This document shows, in pieces, positions 63,889-64,000 of a stretch of DNA of 64,000 bases. The translations under genes were made by a program, and so were the position numbers. The notes beneath the pieces are model-generated. The model did not search any database. It was not told the DNA's origin and saw only the letters and a list, made by a program, of their open reading frames with translations. Every line of letters starts with the position of its first letter. The first letter of the stretch is position 1. This DNA is from Prolixibacter bellariivorans ATCC BAA-1284 (GTDB lineage: Bacteria; Bacteroidota; Bacteroidia; Bacteroidales; Prolixibacteraceae), in the NCBI RefSeq assembly GCF_000621705.1, contig NZ_JHXO01000009.1, forward strand, positions 1-64,000, read 5' to 3'.

Positions 63889-64000
63889 GTCTACGAGGCG
63901 TTTACTTCCTGGCAAAGCCATGGGCAAAAGTCCATGAGTCGTTTACTTCCCGGCAAAGCCATGGGTAAAAGTCCATGAGCCATTTACTTCCCGGCGAAGC
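63889..64000. repeat. 41-bp tandem repeat running off the right edge
   Basis: Units at 63889-63929 and 63930-63970, and a partial unit at 63971-64000, share GTTTACTTCC(C/T)GGCAAAGCCATGGG with few differences. A period of 41 bp is not a multiple of three, so it is unlikely to be coding. Confidence 0.85.

Noticed and set aside
63850-64000. CRISPR-like array at the right end
   Set aside because: The 41-bp units are contiguous, with no spacers.

Overview
The window looks like a chromosomal piece of a Bacteroidota genome, most likely Marinilabiliales/Prolixibacteraceae-like (the family-level placement is inference). The basis is the Bacteroidota-type promoters (TAnnTTTG -7 boxes at 6476, 36475 and 58478), a BACON-domain/RHS surface protein pair, an HU-like/DUF4469 protein, a DUF6261 protein, exported glycoside hydrolases, an exported Gfo/Idh/MocA oxidoreductase and a hemA-hemC-hemD-hemB operon. 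I see no rRNA, tRNA, CRISPR array or intact insertion sequence.

Layout. 1-5200 (minus): an RHS-type secreted protein followed by a second large secreted repeat protein (BACON plus Ig-like repeats) that runs off the left edge. 5366-6556: an HU-like/DUF4469 gene with a strongly folded leader, and a candidate small RNA ending in a perfect terminator. 7084-12699: a divergent prephenate dehydratase, a small exported protein that looks frameshifted, a GH31 alpha-glucosidase and a DUF763 protein. 13529-33496 (plus): a 15-gene Wzx/Wzy-type exopolysaccharide locus. It holds export lipoprotein, co-polymerase/tyrosine kinase, two uronic-acid enzymes, two tandem CapK-like adenylate-forming enzymes, flippase, polymerase, two glycosyltransferases, an initiating phosphoglycosyl transferase, a FemAB-like acyltransferase, an unrecognised Cys-motif protein, a PLP aminotransferase and a PglF/WbpM-type dehydratase; an 11-bp terminator hairpin ends it. 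33619-45360: GH2 glycosidase, Gfo/Idh/MocA, a lipoprotein zinc protease and a run of small cytosolic, lipoprotein, kinase, hydrolase and methyltransferase genes. 45361-47576: a decayed accessory patch with an AT-rich Fic gene under a long nested inverted repeat. 47707-58387: YiaK-type dehydrogenase, metallophosphoesterase, a BlaI regulator with an M56-M23 fusion protease, a broken acyltransferase-3 gene, patatin, a CBS histidine kinase, and an ECF sigma factor with a membrane partner. 58515-62537: early tetrapyrrole operon. 62538-64000: intergenic repeat-like DNA, a DUF6261 gene and a 41-bp tandem repeat running off the right edge.

How it works together. The exopolysaccharide locus encodes nearly everything needed to make a diamino-sugar/uronic-acid repeat unit on undecaprenyl phosphate, flip it, polymerise it and export it. 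Its unusual part is the combination of two CapK-like ligases, a FemAB-like GNAT protein and a conserved Cys-motif protein of unknown role, with no PglD-like acetyltransferase: this suggests an unusual acyl or aminoacyl decoration. The BlaI/M56-M23 pair is a second candidate system, a cell-wall-linked proteolytic switch.
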